DNA of 63,050 bases from assembly GCF_002104995.1 (NCBI RefSeq), contig NW_024468294.1, positions 1-63,050 of the forward strand, in the 5' to 3' direction. A model generated the notes under the pieces. The model ran no database searches and was not told the origin of the DNA. It was given only the letters and a program-made list of their open reading frames with translations. This stretch comes from Linderina pennispora (Eukaryota; Kickxellomycota; Kickxellomycetes; Kickxellales; Kickxellaceae). Positions 34,141 through 45,005 of the stretch are shown here, piece by piece (the stretch's first letter is position 1; every line of letters begins with the position of its first letter). A program made the translations under genes and the position numbers.

Positions 34141-35149
34141 TCACTTCAGATAACCTTTCTCAATCATAGGCAGCAGCGCGTAAACAGTCTCGAGATGAGG
34201 CACCTCGACGCCATGCTTTTTTGCCAGCTCTATCGGATTGCGCAGAATAACCGCATACTCCAATGGTCTCTTGGCGCGGAAGTCCATCAACATCGACGGA
34301 ATAGTTGATGTCGGGAGCCCATCTGTGACTTCAATGACACCCTCGGGCGTTGTCTGGTTATTAAGCGAGGTCAGCTCACTTCCAGTCACTGCCTTCCCTG
34401 CCTTGAACACCTCAACCATCATCTTGCGGATCAGCTCTGTGCACTCCGGACTACCCAGCATCTGCCTGGTGTCGTTGCCACCAGAGACCACCGAGACAGT
34501 GTTGAACGAGGCATTCCAAACAAGCTTGGACCAGCGCGATACCTGGATGTTGTCGGATATTCTAGTTTCCACGCCACTAGTGGTCCACGCCTGGCAGATT
34601 TCCTTGACACGGGATTGGACCGACTTGACGTCGTAGTTGGCAGCCGTCGGGTTGAACAAGCCCATGTCCAGAAGCGTGAGGGTCCCATGTCTGACGGTAC
34701 CGCTGCTTCGGTTGATTGGCATCAATATACGAGATAGTACTGACAATGGGGTTGTTTGGATACCGCACAGCATACGGGTCCTCAATACCGATGCCATTCT
34801 GGAATCAGCATAACGGCTGTATGTGGGTCCTGAACTGCCGGAGCAATGATATGCGATGTATCGCCCCGATTCGGCAGCGCCTTGGTGCACACAATCACAA
34901 AATCGTAGACCTGTCCGTCAGCGACAGCCTCATTGACAGTGCGCACAACCCTGTGGGGGTGATAGACGCTATTGCCAAATATCTGAGAGTTTATACAGAA
35001 TCCATCCCTCTTGACCGGTCTCGTAATTGGACCTACACACGACTGTAACCTGCGCCTTGCCGCTGACATCCAGACGCCAGGCATAGACGCTTCCAAGCGC
35101 GCCCGCACCGACCAGCAGGACCTTGATGAGAGAATCGGACGTAGTCCAT
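34141..35149 (-). CDS. PanE/ApbA-type reductase-like protein, copy B (four frame breaks)
   Basis: The ATG at 35149 and the stop at 34141 frame a gene of the same length as copies A and C. All family parts are present but spread over three frames: KVLLVGAGALGSVYAWRLD, the Asn-containing segment before RYPNNPIVST, the catalytic Lys in SRWSKLVWNASFN and PSMLMDFRAKRPLEYAV. Single extra bases are inferred just after the ATG (about 35146), at about 35016, 34801 and 34708. Removing one base at each would restore alignment to copy A. A TATA element lies at 35251-35258. Four insertions in 1 kb may mean a decaying duplicate, but the essential PMA1 gene in this window shows the same pattern, so sequence error is at least as likely. 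Confidence 0.78.
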
Positions 35150-35250
35150 CGATTGCCACAGGAGCACGAGGTAGTATGAATGGCGCGTGTGTAGGAGAAC
35201 GAGAATGAGAACGAGAGAAGTCATGTGCAGAGTGGCAGCAGCAACTGGAC

Positions 35251-35258
35251 ATTTATAT
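35251..35258 (-). promoter_or_regulatory. TATA box of PanE-like copy B
   Basis: ATATAAAT on the minus strand, about 105 bases before the ATG at 35149. Confidence 0.5.
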
Positions 35259-35441
35259 TACTCACATTATTTCCAGCTTGGGAGAAACGATTTTCCGTTT
35301 TTTGTGGAGAGGCACGCGCAGTGCAGCATGATCTATACAGGCCATCTGCCAATTTCCAGCAGCGGACCTGGGCCAGCACGCGCCTCTGTCATATCGTGAG
35401 AACATATTGGCGATCTGGGTTTATTTTAACCTTGTTGTGAG

Positions 35442-36448
35442 TCATTGCAGATACCCCTTCTCGACCATGGTCAGCAGAGCGTACACGGTCTCAAGGTGCG
35501 GAACCTCGACGCCGTGCTTCTTGGCCAGCTCGATCGGATTACGCAGGATCACCGCGTGCTCCATCGGCCGCTTCCCGCGGAAGTCCATTAGCATCGACGG
35601 GATGACGGTCACAGCACGTGTCTCTGTGTCCTCGATGACCTGATCAGGACCAGACCGACCATTGAGCGCAGGCAGCTTGCCCCCCGTCACTGCCTCGCCA
35701 GCCTTGTACACCTCGACCATCATACTACGGATCAGTGCCTTGCATTCAGGATTCGCCAACATCTGCTGTGTATCGTTGCCACCCGAGACCACCTGAGGCC
35801 GTGTTGAACGATGCGTTCCAGACCAGCTTCGCCCAGCGCGCTTTCTGGATATCCTCCGAGAACTTGTACACGACCCCGTGGTCGCCCCACACCTGGCACA
35901 GGTCCTTGACACGAGCCATTGCCGAATCCACGTCGTAAGTTGGCTGTCGTGGGGCTGAACAGACCCATGTCCAGCACAGCAAAGTTGCCATGGTCGATCG
36001 TGCCATCGGTGGGCTGGCTGGCATCGATGTAGGCGATGGTGCTGACGATGGGGTTGTTCGGGTACCGCGCAGCATACGGATCCTCAATCCCAATGCCGTT
36101 CTGAATCAGCATGATGATCGTGCGCGGGTCCCGAACCGCCGGTGCAATGATGGACGAGGTATCGCCTAGGTTCGGCAGCGCCTTGGTGCACACAATGACA
36201 AAGTCGTAAACGTCTCCGTCGGCAACAGCCTCGTCGATAGTGCGCACAACCCTGTGCGGGCGGTAGACCTCGTCACCAAATGCATGCGAGATGATGTGGA
36301 AGCCGTTTTCCTTGACGGTCTCGTAGTTTGACCGGCACACAGTCGTGACCTGGATCTTGCTGCTGACGTCCAGGCGCCAAGCGTAGACGCTGCCCAGCGC
36401 ACCGGCGCCGACTAGCAGGACTTTGGTAGGAGAATCGGGGGCAGACAT
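35442..36448 (-). CDS. PanE/ApbA-type reductase-like protein, copy C (two frame breaks)
   Basis: The ATG at 36448 opens the glycine loop KVLLVGAGALGSVYAWRLD, and the end at 35442 closes with the same helix as copy A (VYALLTMVEKGYLQ). Single inserted bases near 35939 (after FSPTTAN) and near 35790 (after SFNTAS) split it into three frames; the middle frame keeps the catalytic Lys in ARWAKLVWNASFN. It is the most upstream of the tandem set and has a clear TATA element at 36541. It is closest to copies A and B and distinct from the intron-containing copy D. I consider it a real gene with consensus errors, with pseudogene as the alternative. Confidence 0.8.
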
Positions 36449-36540
36449 CGCAAAGAGTGAAAAAAGCAGATAATGCGAATTGAGAGGAGGAAACCAAGCT
36501 TGAGGAGCCGCCGCAACAAGCCGAGCGAATCGCCACTATT

Positions 36541-36548
36541 CTTATACT
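36541..36548 (-). promoter_or_regulatory. TATA box of PanE-like copy C
   Basis: GAGTATAAG on the minus strand, about 95 bases before the ATG at 36448. Confidence 0.55.
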
Positions 36549-36694
36549 CCCAAATCTTGGGCAATCTGTGCGCCATCCTGTTCTTGTAGAGACGGCGCGA
36601 TTGCCCGCCAGACCAAACGGTGTTGCAGCTGTTTTCCCACACCTTGCGCATCGCAAAGGTGTCGCCGTTTTTGTTGAGAATGCCGCCCCTCGAA

Positions 36695-37116
36695 TCAGGA
36701 TTGCTCTTCCAGTTTTCTAAGCAATTCCCCAATTTGGGATCTAAAGGCATGGCCAGCCATTAGACCACCGAGTCCACCAGCGGAGCCCATCGCGCAGTCG
36801 GGAGAGAAGCCAACCCCCGCCCAGGCAACAGAGGCTATAGCGTAAGACTGTGGCGTAACCATACCTGTCTCTCGCAAGTTACTGGCTTCCGCCGGATGTG
36901 GCTGCCTCTTTGGATAGGGTCTTGAACCTACAGAAGAAAAGCTAGAAAGTGATGCTAGTGTAGACTGCTCTGCAGTGCGAGGGGAGGAGGTCAACAAGGG
37001 CAGATACTTAGCAGACTCGTGTGCATAAAGAGAAAAACTCTGAGAGCAGATCCTATGGCTGTATATGCCACTCCAGATGCCCTCTGCCAGTGCCAAAAAG
37101 CTGCGACCAGAGACAT
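36695..37116 (-). CDS. Tentative small glycine-rich membrane protein, two exons
   Basis: An ATG at 37116 (MSLVAAFWHWQ) and a possible exon 37116-37008 join through an 80-nt intron (GTATCT to a pyrimidine-rich TTCTGTAG) to exon 36927-36695. Phases agree and give 113 residues. The C-terminal part has a Gly/Ala-rich, membrane-like stretch (GSAGGLGGLMAGHAF) and ends in a charged helix (LLRKLEEQS). A second possible intron (donor CAG-GTATGG near 36865, branch CTAAT, acceptor TTTAG near 36740) would change the C-terminus. I do not recognise a family. The call rests on splice phase and composition only. Confidence 0.38.
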
Positions 37117-37456
37117 TTAGACCCAGATACAACTCGCTGTGTGCCTGCAGAGCGGGTCACGCATCTTCGTCTCAAGACCAGAGGAGTATGATTCCCTTCA
37201 GCCAAACAGACGCGCTGCCAGCCGGTCGGACACCTCAGGACCGGAAAGTATTAAATCTGGTGCGAGAATAGGCTTTTAGATATGTAATTTCTCTGGCACG
37301 ATCTGCGCAACTACTGCCTCATCTCGCTCGGCCAGATCGCGAACTAGCGCGTGCAGCCACACACTGTCGGCATGTGGATGTAGTCTATTTTAAAAGAAAA
37401 GGATGAAAGGGATGTTCGCTGCGAGAGAGATGGCCGTGTTACAAATATATACTGCC

Positions 37457-37915
37457 TCACGCCTTGATCGCCTCCTCATCATCGCTGTTGTCTTCGACAT
37501 CAGTGTCGTTTTCCAACTCCTCCTTGGGCTCCTGCTCATCCTCATCGTCGTCCAGCAGCTCGTCGCCGTACTCCTCGGGGTGGGCGCGGAAGCAATCCTG
37601 CATGGCCTTGAACTTGTCAATGCAGTCCATACCCTTGGGCTCTTCCTCCGAGTACACAAAGCACGAGAACGCCGACTTGAACTCCTCACCGCATGTTCCG
37701 TGCGCCATGCCGCCGAGACACGGGCAGTCCCAGTTGATCTCGCCGGTCTCTGGATCGAACGCCTGCGAAGGCGAGTCGTCCTGCTGCTTAGACTCCTTCT
37801 CCTCCTTGGCCTGCTCTTGCTCCTGCTGCTGCTCCTGCTGCTGCTGCGGCTCCTCGCGGGCACCCAGATCAACGCTGTCCAGCGTGGTTGTGGTGTTGTC
37901 CAAGCTCGTCGACAT
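37457..37915 (-). CDS. MIA40: Mia40/CHCHD4, mitochondrial intermembrane-space import oxidoreductase
   Basis: A single exon of 152 residues. It has the redox CPC motif (C64, C66) in NWDCPCLGG and the twin CX9C pair: C75-C85 and C98-C108, within [14 protein letters not shown] and [14 protein letters not shown]. These are diagnostic for Mia40, which traps incoming small Cys proteins in the intermembrane space by disulfide exchange. The N-terminus is Gln/Glu-rich and has no membrane anchor or presequence, so it matches the short soluble CHCHD4 type of animals rather than the anchored Mia40 of yeast. The C-terminus is very acidic. Length is close to human CHCHD4. Confidence 0.95.
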   Translation of the reverse strand: MSTSLDNTTTTLDSVDLGAREEPQQQQEQQQEQEQAKEEKESKQQDDSPSQAFDPETGEINWDCPCLGGMAHGTCGEEFKSAFSCFVYSEEEPKGMDCIDKFKAMQDCFRAHPEEYGDELLDDDEDEQEPKEELENDTDVEDNSDDEEAIKA

Positions 37916-38383
37916 TTTATTTTACAATGGGGGTATCACTGAAGATTCGAATTGACCGCAAATTAACTGAAGCGAGGATAAAGAAGGTTGCCAGGATTCT
38001 GTCGACAAGCTCGATCCCGCTGCTACGATTAAATAGACGCACCCAGCTTAGTAATGGACTTTTTTTTTTACAGTAATCACCTCCTCGCTGAGGCGGGAAA
38101 AATCTACCGCCTGTATCTAGATCAAGAGCTGCGCCTCAGCAATTGGCCACACCAGCAATATCCTATCACGTGCAATGGTCCCAGCGGTTTGTCTCAACAT
38201 TGCTGGATATCAGTGCACATGAACCAGCCATCGAAGACGTGGGTCACACAAGAGGAATGTATCCCATTGCACTATCTAGACCCTTGCTATATGCTGCACC
38301 TGCAAAACACTAATATATATATATATATATCTCTCTGTCAATTTGCAGAAAACGGTGTCTACACCACGACAGCCATGAGATAT
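37916..38383. other. Intergenic region with TA microsatellite
   Basis: This is the promoter side of MIA40 and the 3' flank of the short-chain dehydrogenase. A TA dinucleotide run lies at about 38313-38331. No gene is seen. Confidence 0.55.
38313..38331. repeat. TA dinucleotide repeat
   Basis: Nine to ten uninterrupted TA units. Confidence 0.9.
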
Positions 38384-39154
38384 TTATTCAGCATACTTGG
38401 AAAGCTTGGGCTCGTCATACTCAACATAGGCTCCAGTTAGCTCATGTTCAGCAAAGAGCGCAAGGTTCCCAATAATACGCCCGGAAATTTCTGGCGTGAT
38501 CTTAGTAGAAACAACATAGTCAATAAATTCACCACGCTCAGGCTCAGCGTCCCTTGCGTTGGTGAAGAAGGTCGTCAGCATGTCGGTGTCGACAATACCT
38601 GGGTGGACTGCAATGGCAGTGATGTCGGGCTCCTCCAGTGCCAAGGTTTGGGTCATGTAGCTGATAGCTGCCTTGGAACCGCTATAGCCAGCCTGGTTCT
38701 TAACAGGAGTCTTGAAGACTGCAGAGGTCAGGTTGATGACCCTGCCCCTTGACTGGCGCAGCTGCGGCAGAGACTTCTTGATTAGGCCCAGGGGTGCAAA
38801 GACATTGATATCGAATTGCTTCTTCCAGTCGTCCACAGCAACATCAGCAATAGGCGCAAACGGCTCAATGATAGCCGCGTTGTTTACCAGTGCAGTCAAG
38901 GTGCCATTTTGGGTAGCAAGATCGACAGCCTGCTGCTGCACAGATTCATCGGTGACATCACCAGCCACAGGAATGAACTTTGCTGATGTCTGAAGCTTGC
39001 CTGCCTCCTCTGACACAATTTCAAGAGCACTGGTACTGCGGGCAAGGCCGACAACGGAGACGTTCTTGGATAACAGATGGAGTGTGATGGCCTTCCCAAT
39101 TCCGCGTGAAGCACCAGTGACGATAGCGATGCTGTTGCTTGAGGTAGTAGCCAT
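38384..39154 (-). CDS. Short-chain dehydrogenase/reductase
   Basis: A single exon of 256 residues with a complete classical SDR layout: cofactor loop TGASRGIG (13-20), acidic DV pair near residue 66, NNAA at 91-94, and the catalytic S144, Y157, K161 triad in LTS and YSGSK. The PG motif after the catalytic helix (AVHPGIVDTDM) is also present. An Arg at position 39 in LARS, after the second strand, suggests NADPH preference. It resembles the yeast YIR035C/benzil reductase-like group. The physiological substrate cannot be told from sequence. Confidence 0.92.
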   Translation of the reverse strand: MATTSSNSIAIVTGASRGIGKAITLHLLSKNVSVVGLARSTSALEIVSEEAGKLQTSAKFIPVAGDVTDESVQQQAVDLATQNGTLTALVNNAAIIEPFAPIADVAVDDWKKQFDINVFAPLGLIKKSLPQLRQSRGRVINLTSAVFKTPVKNQAGYSGSKAAISYMTQTLALEEPDITAIAVHPGIVDTDMLTTFFTNARDAEPERGEFIDYVVSTKITPEISGRIIGNLALFAEHELTGAYVEYDEPKLSKYAE

Positions 39155-41064
39155 GGTTGCGGGTTTCTATTGTTATTAGGTGGATACTAAAGAGGAGAGC
39201 TGACGGTTTGGATACTGCCGGGCACACCATGCCCTTTTAAGCCATTCGTTGTCATAAGCTGCCTGCAAATAAACAAACAATTTAGTCAGTACTATTGTGA
39301 ATGTAGATGACACATGCAGTGCGGGATTCGTTGTTGGTGGATATTCACACACCTCCTATGATGCGGAAATTTTGACATTGCACCAATGCTTATAATAATT
39401 GCGTCTCTGGCTGTTCCGCCCTTTCTGTCTTTGATACTGATGTACATGCATTTTCTCATCAATTGCTGGGAACCTCAGGGAAGACAATTTCCGCACCTTC
39501 TATCCGGCATTTCAAGGGCATGCCTGCTTGAATCTGAAGGCTAAAGCAAAAATAGATCTGCAGTAGACTGCAGACGCGTGTGTGTGAACTACAGCTCAAA
39601 AATCAATGATCAGACATCACTGGCCTAAATCGATTTTGTCAGCCCGGCTGATGTATACTCGCTGTTTCCTTACTTCTTCCGAGCACATGTAAGCCTTGAT
39701 TTGCTTACTAAGACAAACTGAATTATGTAATATCGCTGCTGGCCCTTGGGTAATGTTGTGTCTCAGCTACGATACACTTGGATAGATAACCATTTGCAAC
39801 TGTCTGGTGAACGTCTTCTCTCTAGGCACCTTTCAACCACGTATATTGGATGTATGAAACATGCTATATGAAAGAAGAAAGGAGGAATCGCCAGGTGAAG
39901 GGGACGGGTGCCTGTCCAAGTAGTGATGTTAGTCGACTGGAGTAGTATGGGTCGCCATTGTGCCCGAGAGGTTTTGATCCATGGGTTCCTGAAATCATGA
40001 GGATTTGGAACCACATGTCTGCTTCTTAGATACATTGAATGAACTAGAATAGTCACCTCCATTACTTTTATACTATCAGATGGTTCTTCTTGTCGACACA
40101 TCATACATATACAAATGAATAGAAAAAGCGACTTAACCCCGATATACAAGAGATACAAAATTAGTAGTTGAATATATGTGACGGCAGCAGTTGCAGTGGC
40201 TATATGTTTCACCTTGCTAACGGAACACACCAGTAGGTTCTTTAAAATATATTGGAAGGATAGAAGAGAATATTGCCATTTGGTACCGATGCAAGTTATT
40301 GAGAGTACGTAGCGCAGACTCGAAGCCCTCATTTGTGCCATGTACTCACTTCAACATACCATACGTCGTCCTGAATTCCCGCTTACAAGCAGCACTTTAA
40401 TGTCTTACCTAGGAATACATAGGATTGTGGTCAATTGGCAGATCATATAGATAGCTTTATGGCTATTCATTACTCATCGCAATCAAGGCAGCACGAATTA
40501 AATAATGCAATAGCTTTTGCAGCTGCAGTGAGGTTGCAGTTGTGAGTAGCATGCTTTATCTGTACTCATTATATTTTCATGAGAGCCAATTTTAGGCATC
40601 GTATTCAGTACTCGGTACATGTTCTAGTGAATGGTTGCTAGCGAGCATCTCTTTATATCACACATACAAGTGAAGTACGCATATCACGGCATATATGCAA
40701 CTAGACTAGTCCCATTTAAACAAATACAGCAGCGCTTCTGCAATTGCAGAATCATAGATCTCAATAAACTGGACTACCTATGATTTCCTCATTGTCAATG
40801 CTGGAATGGGGTATCTCAGTATTTGTCTCGCTAAGAAGAGTGCCTCAGGAGTTTTGTAATGTGCTCGTTCCGCACAGGCATTCCTCAGCCAAGCGAGAAT
40901 CATCAGAGATTTATCAAGCGATTAACATTTATGAGCATTTTTGTCATGCGTTTTTCAGTCACCAGCATGGCACTTTGAGCGCCCGCCAGATAAGCCTGTC
41001 GCCTTTCGCCTCTCTACTCTCCGTTGCAGGGTTTTGACAAACACATTTTCTTCAATTACACAGT
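39155..41064. other. AT-rich intergenic region
   Basis: By eye this stretch is much richer in A and T than the rest of the window. A 192-codon minus-strand frame (39763-40341) is open but its translation is irregular, with scattered Cys, Ile and Arg and no domain, so it is not called. The right end is the promoter of AIM24. Confidence 0.5.
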
Positions 41065-42261
41065 ATGAATCGGGTGCTGAACCGGCAGCAATAACACTGC
41101 GCAGTCCGCTAGTGGCTCGGCGTACGGTCAGCCGTGCTTCTGAATGAGCGCAACAAATCGCAGTCCCCTGCAGTCCCAGTCACGCCAGACGAGGACAGTT
41201 CGCGTGTCACCAAGGTATCACGCAACCTGAGCAGCATTTTCCAGAGCAAGCAGCAGCCGGCGCCTGTTGACCCGCGCTTCGAGGTGGTTGATTCTGGCTA
41301 CGGTTCCTTGGTCCTCGCCAAGATGCCTGCGTACTCGCAGTTCTACGCACAGGTCGGACAGACGCTTGGCCAGTCACCGCACGTCACGTCGCGGGCCACC
41401 ACAAAGGGCGCTGTGGCAGTGGCAGCATTGAGGCCGCTGTTGGGCCGCCGAGCGTTTGTGCAGGAAATCTCGACCGAGGAGACCCCGGCGGACGTGTTGG
41501 TGGCGCCCAAGCTCACCGGCGATGTGTCGGTGGTCGAGCTCGATGGGTCAGTGGACTACTTTGTGCGCAGCGGATGCCTGCTGGCGCAGACAAAATTTCT
41601 AAATGTGTCGACGTGGAGCGGGCTGGGCGCTGGATTCAACGCACTGGCGTTTGACCGGGTCGGCGGGCGCGGCACAGCAGTTATCAATACGTTCGGCGGT
41701 ATGCATCGGCTGGTATTGAAAGAGGGCGAGGAGTTCATGGTTGATCCGCGGTATGTCGTGGCGTGGACGTCATCGCTGAGCATTGAGCCACAGTCGGGCC
41801 GGCCAAAGTCGCTCAAGGCTGCAGAAGTCGCAGCGAGTGAGACTGCCAGACCTGCTACAGAGGCCACCAAGCCGATAGTCGAGGCAGAGAAGCCGCGGGT
41901 TGCGCCGCTGATGGGCAACAGCCCGTCGGTGGACAACAAGGTCGCGCCGCTGAGCAAGTCACCAGCAGAAACCACACAGAAGATGCGCCTAACGACCCAG
42001 GGCAAGAATGAGTGGGCGGCAAAGATCCTGTCGCTGCAGTTCCTGCAGCCGGCATGGCAGGCAGTCAAGGGTGGGTTCAAGAGCGCAGTATATGTATCAG
42101 CAGACGCAGTCAGAGTTAGCACCTGGGCAGCAGCCAAGACCATCAAGACCGTGGCAGGCGTGCCGGACCTGTATCGGGTCACTGGACCAGGGTACATCTA
42201 TGTGTCGACCAGGCTTGTCCCGCGGCCATGGACTAGGCTGACGAGCGGCGTTTCGAAGTAA
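41065..42261 (+). CDS. AIM24: AIM24-like mitochondrial protein, presequence frame broken
   Basis: The body (from about 41150) reads FEVVDSGYGSLVLAKMPAYSQFY and has the AIM24 double-beta core: VRSGCLLAQTKFLNVSTW, FNTFGG-type Gly turns and LKEGEEFMVDPRYVVAW. It ends near GPGYIYVSTRLV. Aim24 acts in mitochondria and affects the MICOS complex and cristae in yeast. The ATG at 41065 starts a basic, acid-free leader (MNRVLNR, then AAITLRSPLVARRTVSRAS), a good mitochondrial presequence, but two shifts (about one base missing near 41083 and one extra near 41145) separate it from the body. A central Ala/Lys/Thr/Pro-rich insertion of about 80 residues interrupts the core. The first unbroken open frame starts without an ATG, which supports the restored model. 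Confidence 0.82.
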
Positions 42262-42542
42262 TTAATAATAATTGAATGATTCGGAGGGTTGCGGTGTTTG
42301 TTCGTCGGTGAGGCGCGGATGTGGGTGGATATATGGTGGCGATTGTGTGTCCAACTGATGTCGGAGAAAACAAGCGCTGCTTGCTTGTCGCTAGGGCTTG
42401 GTTACACAAGCCCCGCCTATGGCCACAGGCCCTGTGAATAGAGGAAGGGAGCTTGCCCTTGCCTCCGCTCTTTCAGCCTTGCTTCTCTGCACCCGCTTTC
42501 ATATCTTTGTAGTTTTTGAGCCAACCCTCATCAGTAGCAAAG

Positions 42543-43975
42543 ATGGCCAGGCTCGACATGGGCGACATGCTGCCCAAGGAGGCTATCAGTCAGCGTATCA
42601 CCGGCGACACGCAGTTTATGTTCCAGTTCTACAAGCCCTGCATCCACTACTTTGAGCCGTCCTCATTGATATCGACCATGAACGAGCCACGTCTCCGCCA
42701 GTCGCTCAAAGTTGCCCTGCAAACCTGTCCGCTGCTGTTCTCGCGGTTCGTTGTACAGCCGGACCTTTCGGTAACCCTCGACTACTCTCCGGCGAACCCA
42801 AACCTGCCGACGCTGGAGTTTGCACACTCCCGGCTGACATTCCGCGAGGTACGCAGCAACAACTTTGCATATGCGTTTGCGCAAACGCACAAGCTGGACA
42901 TGCCGATCCCCGACGGCACCATCAAGCGCAGCATGGACACCCCCATGCTGATGGCAAAGGTAACGTACATGTCCGACGGCGGCATTGCCATGTTCTCAAT
43001 GACCAACCACGTGGCCTTTGATGGCAGCGCCATGTTCCACTTCCTGGCGCACTGGGCGAAATGCTGCCGCGCCATCGGCACGCACACCACGGTGGCCAGG
43101 CCGGCAGAGCTCGAGCCGTATGCAGTCTCCCTGGTGGCCCACACGGACAGCGACCCAGAGTGCGGCCCGCAGGAGATTTCGGTGGACGCAACGCGGACGC
43201 CGCAGCAACTCATGTTAGCCAACACCAAGAGCGTCAGCGAGCTGCAGGCGTGCGTGTTCAGCATTAGCCTGGCCAATGTCCAGAGGCTGAAGAAGCAGAC
43301 CGAGCAGAGCGGCGTGCTGGACAACGACGAGTGGGTGTCGAGCAATAATGCCGTCGCCGCATTCGTGTGCCAGTGTGTGGCGCGCGCCAACACCGACGCC
43401 CAGGTATATGAAGCCCAGGACTGGACGTTCTTCCAGTCTCTGGATATGCGCCACCCCCTGGGCCTGCCAACCGGCGGACTCGGGTCGCCGCTCATTCTGG
43501 CCGAATGCAGCGTGCCGCTGGCGGCCATATACGAGCCCGCACAGCTGCCCGAGATCACGCGCACCATCCGCCAGTGCGTGAACAAGTACGACAAGACGTA
43601 CTGCCAGGAGGCCATGGACTGGATGAACTCGTCATACGCCTGCCTTGCCAAGACTGTTAGCGAGCCATGGCGCCATTTCTGGTTCACGGCACTGAACACG
43701 AATCGCACTGCCGTCGGTGTCTCGTGCATGAACAGGATTCCAATCTATGATGTGGATTTCGGGCTGGCAGACCGGTCATGGCTAGGTCGTTCAACCCACG
43801 CCCCAACTACATCATTGTGTTTCCGGGCCCGCCAGCCATGACGGCACGGTATGCGGCGATGCCAATGGCGTATGACTCGCTGCATCTGTATGTCACGCTG
43901 GAGAAGCCGGCGATGGAGGCACTGCGCAGCGACAAAGAGTGGTGCCAGATGTGCTCTGTCGTCAGCGAATTCTGA
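42543..43975 (+). CDS. BAHD-like acyl-CoA-dependent acyltransferase
   Basis: The ATG at 42543 gives about 477 residues. The catalytic HxxxDG motif is seen as H156-VAF-D160-G in MTNHVAFDGSAMF, and the structural DFG motif lies near the C-terminus (YDVDFG). Right after DFG one G appears to be missing (about 43762); the next frame continues AGRPVMARSFNPRPNYIIVFPG to the stop at 43975, as this family requires. Members transfer acyl groups from CoA to alcohols or amines of secondary metabolites, for example trichothecene 3-O-acetyltransferase. No biosynthetic cluster is visible around it, so the acceptor is unknown. It may serve detoxification. Confidence 0.83.
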
Positions 43976-44165
43976 CCTGCTTCGCGATTCCGGAAAAGGC
44001 ATGCAATCCGGAAGCGGAATGACGACATTGAGGGTAGTTTTGGATATTAGTCAGACTGAGCTAGTATCGGAAACCCCCTTCCGCGGGTTCAGACTTTTTG
44101 CTCTTTCACTCTCTCACAAACCCTCTTTTTCCTTTTCACATTAAATTACCTGACAAATTAGCATA

Positions 44166-44861
44166 ATGACAGTTCCACTCGTCGCCAAGCAGCTGACCGG
44201 AGACGCGGCCGCTGCCGTGGCTGCTATTGCCACTTCCAAGCCCACGATGGCGCTGGGCACGCCCTGGGAGAACAACAAGCCGCTGTGGGTGTTTGGCTAC
44301 GGCTCCATCATCCACAAGGTCGACTTTCCGGTAGAGGCCAGCGTCTTTGGGTTCATCCGCGGCCGCAAGCGCGCGTTCCTGCAGGACTCGCACGACCACC
44401 GCGGCACCGAGGAGAACCCCGGCCGTGTCTGCACGCTAATTCCCGTGGCCGAGTGGAACCGGATGTTCAGGCAGTCGGTGGACCCGCACAGCTCCGTGTG
44501 CTGGGGCGTCGCGTACAAGGTGCAGAGCGGCAAGGAGGCCGAGGTCAAGAAGCACCTGGATTACCGGGAGAAGGACGGATACACCATCGATTTTGTCGAT
44601 GTGTTTGAGGAGGAGGGCATGCCGCCGGTGCTGGGCAATGTCATGGTGTATGTTGGCGTAAGCGATAACCCATCGTTTGCCGGCGCATCGTCGATGGAGG
44701 AGACGGCCGCGATTATTGCCAAAGCCGAGGGCCCGTCAGGCACCAACAGAGAGTATCTGTTCAGGCTGTGCAACGCACTGCGTGAGCGCAGGGATGATGC
44801 ACTGGATCCATATCTGAGGGAGCTGGAGGAGCGAGTCAAGGAGCTGGCAGCGGCTTCATAG
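44166..44861 (+). CDS. ChaC-type gamma-glutamylcyclotransferase (glutathione-degrading)
   Basis: The ATG at 44166 gives 231 residues. The substrate loop GYGSI is at 44-48, the HRGTEENPGRV segment follows at about 78-88, and the general base is E135 in LDYREKDGY. These mark the ChaC/Gcg1 family, which cleaves glutathione to 5-oxoproline and Cys-Gly in the cytosol. The first 30 residues are Ala/Thr-rich and not part of the fold. The last 30 residues form a charged helix. The promoter region has a CT-rich leader (44075-44155). It is convergent with the epsin gene, with about 145 bases between stops. Confidence 0.93.
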   Translation: MTVPLVAKQLTGDAAAAVAAIATSKPTMALGTPWENNKPLWVFGYGSIIHKVDFPVEASVFGFIRGRKRAFLQDSHDHRGTEENPGRVCTLIPVAEWNRMFRQSVDPHSSVCWGVAYKVQSGKEAEVKKHLDYREKDGYTIDFVDVFEEEGMPPVLGNVMVYVGVSDNPSFAGASSMEETAAIIAKAEGPSGTNREYLFRLCNALRERRDDALDPYLRELEERVKELAAAS

Positions 44862-45005
44862 GATGATTGCTGGCTGTAGAAAACAATTGGTAGTAGAATT
44901 TCAAAAAGGATAGAGTAAAAACGGAAGGTTAAAAAGCTGAAAGAAGGCTGGCTGCAGCAAGCTGGCACAGAGGTAGCCTTGGGATCATAAAGCAACCCGA
45001 GTTTG

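Noticed and set aside
39763-40341. 192-codon minus-strand frame in the AT-rich region
   Set aside because: Irregular translation without domain or conserved pattern.
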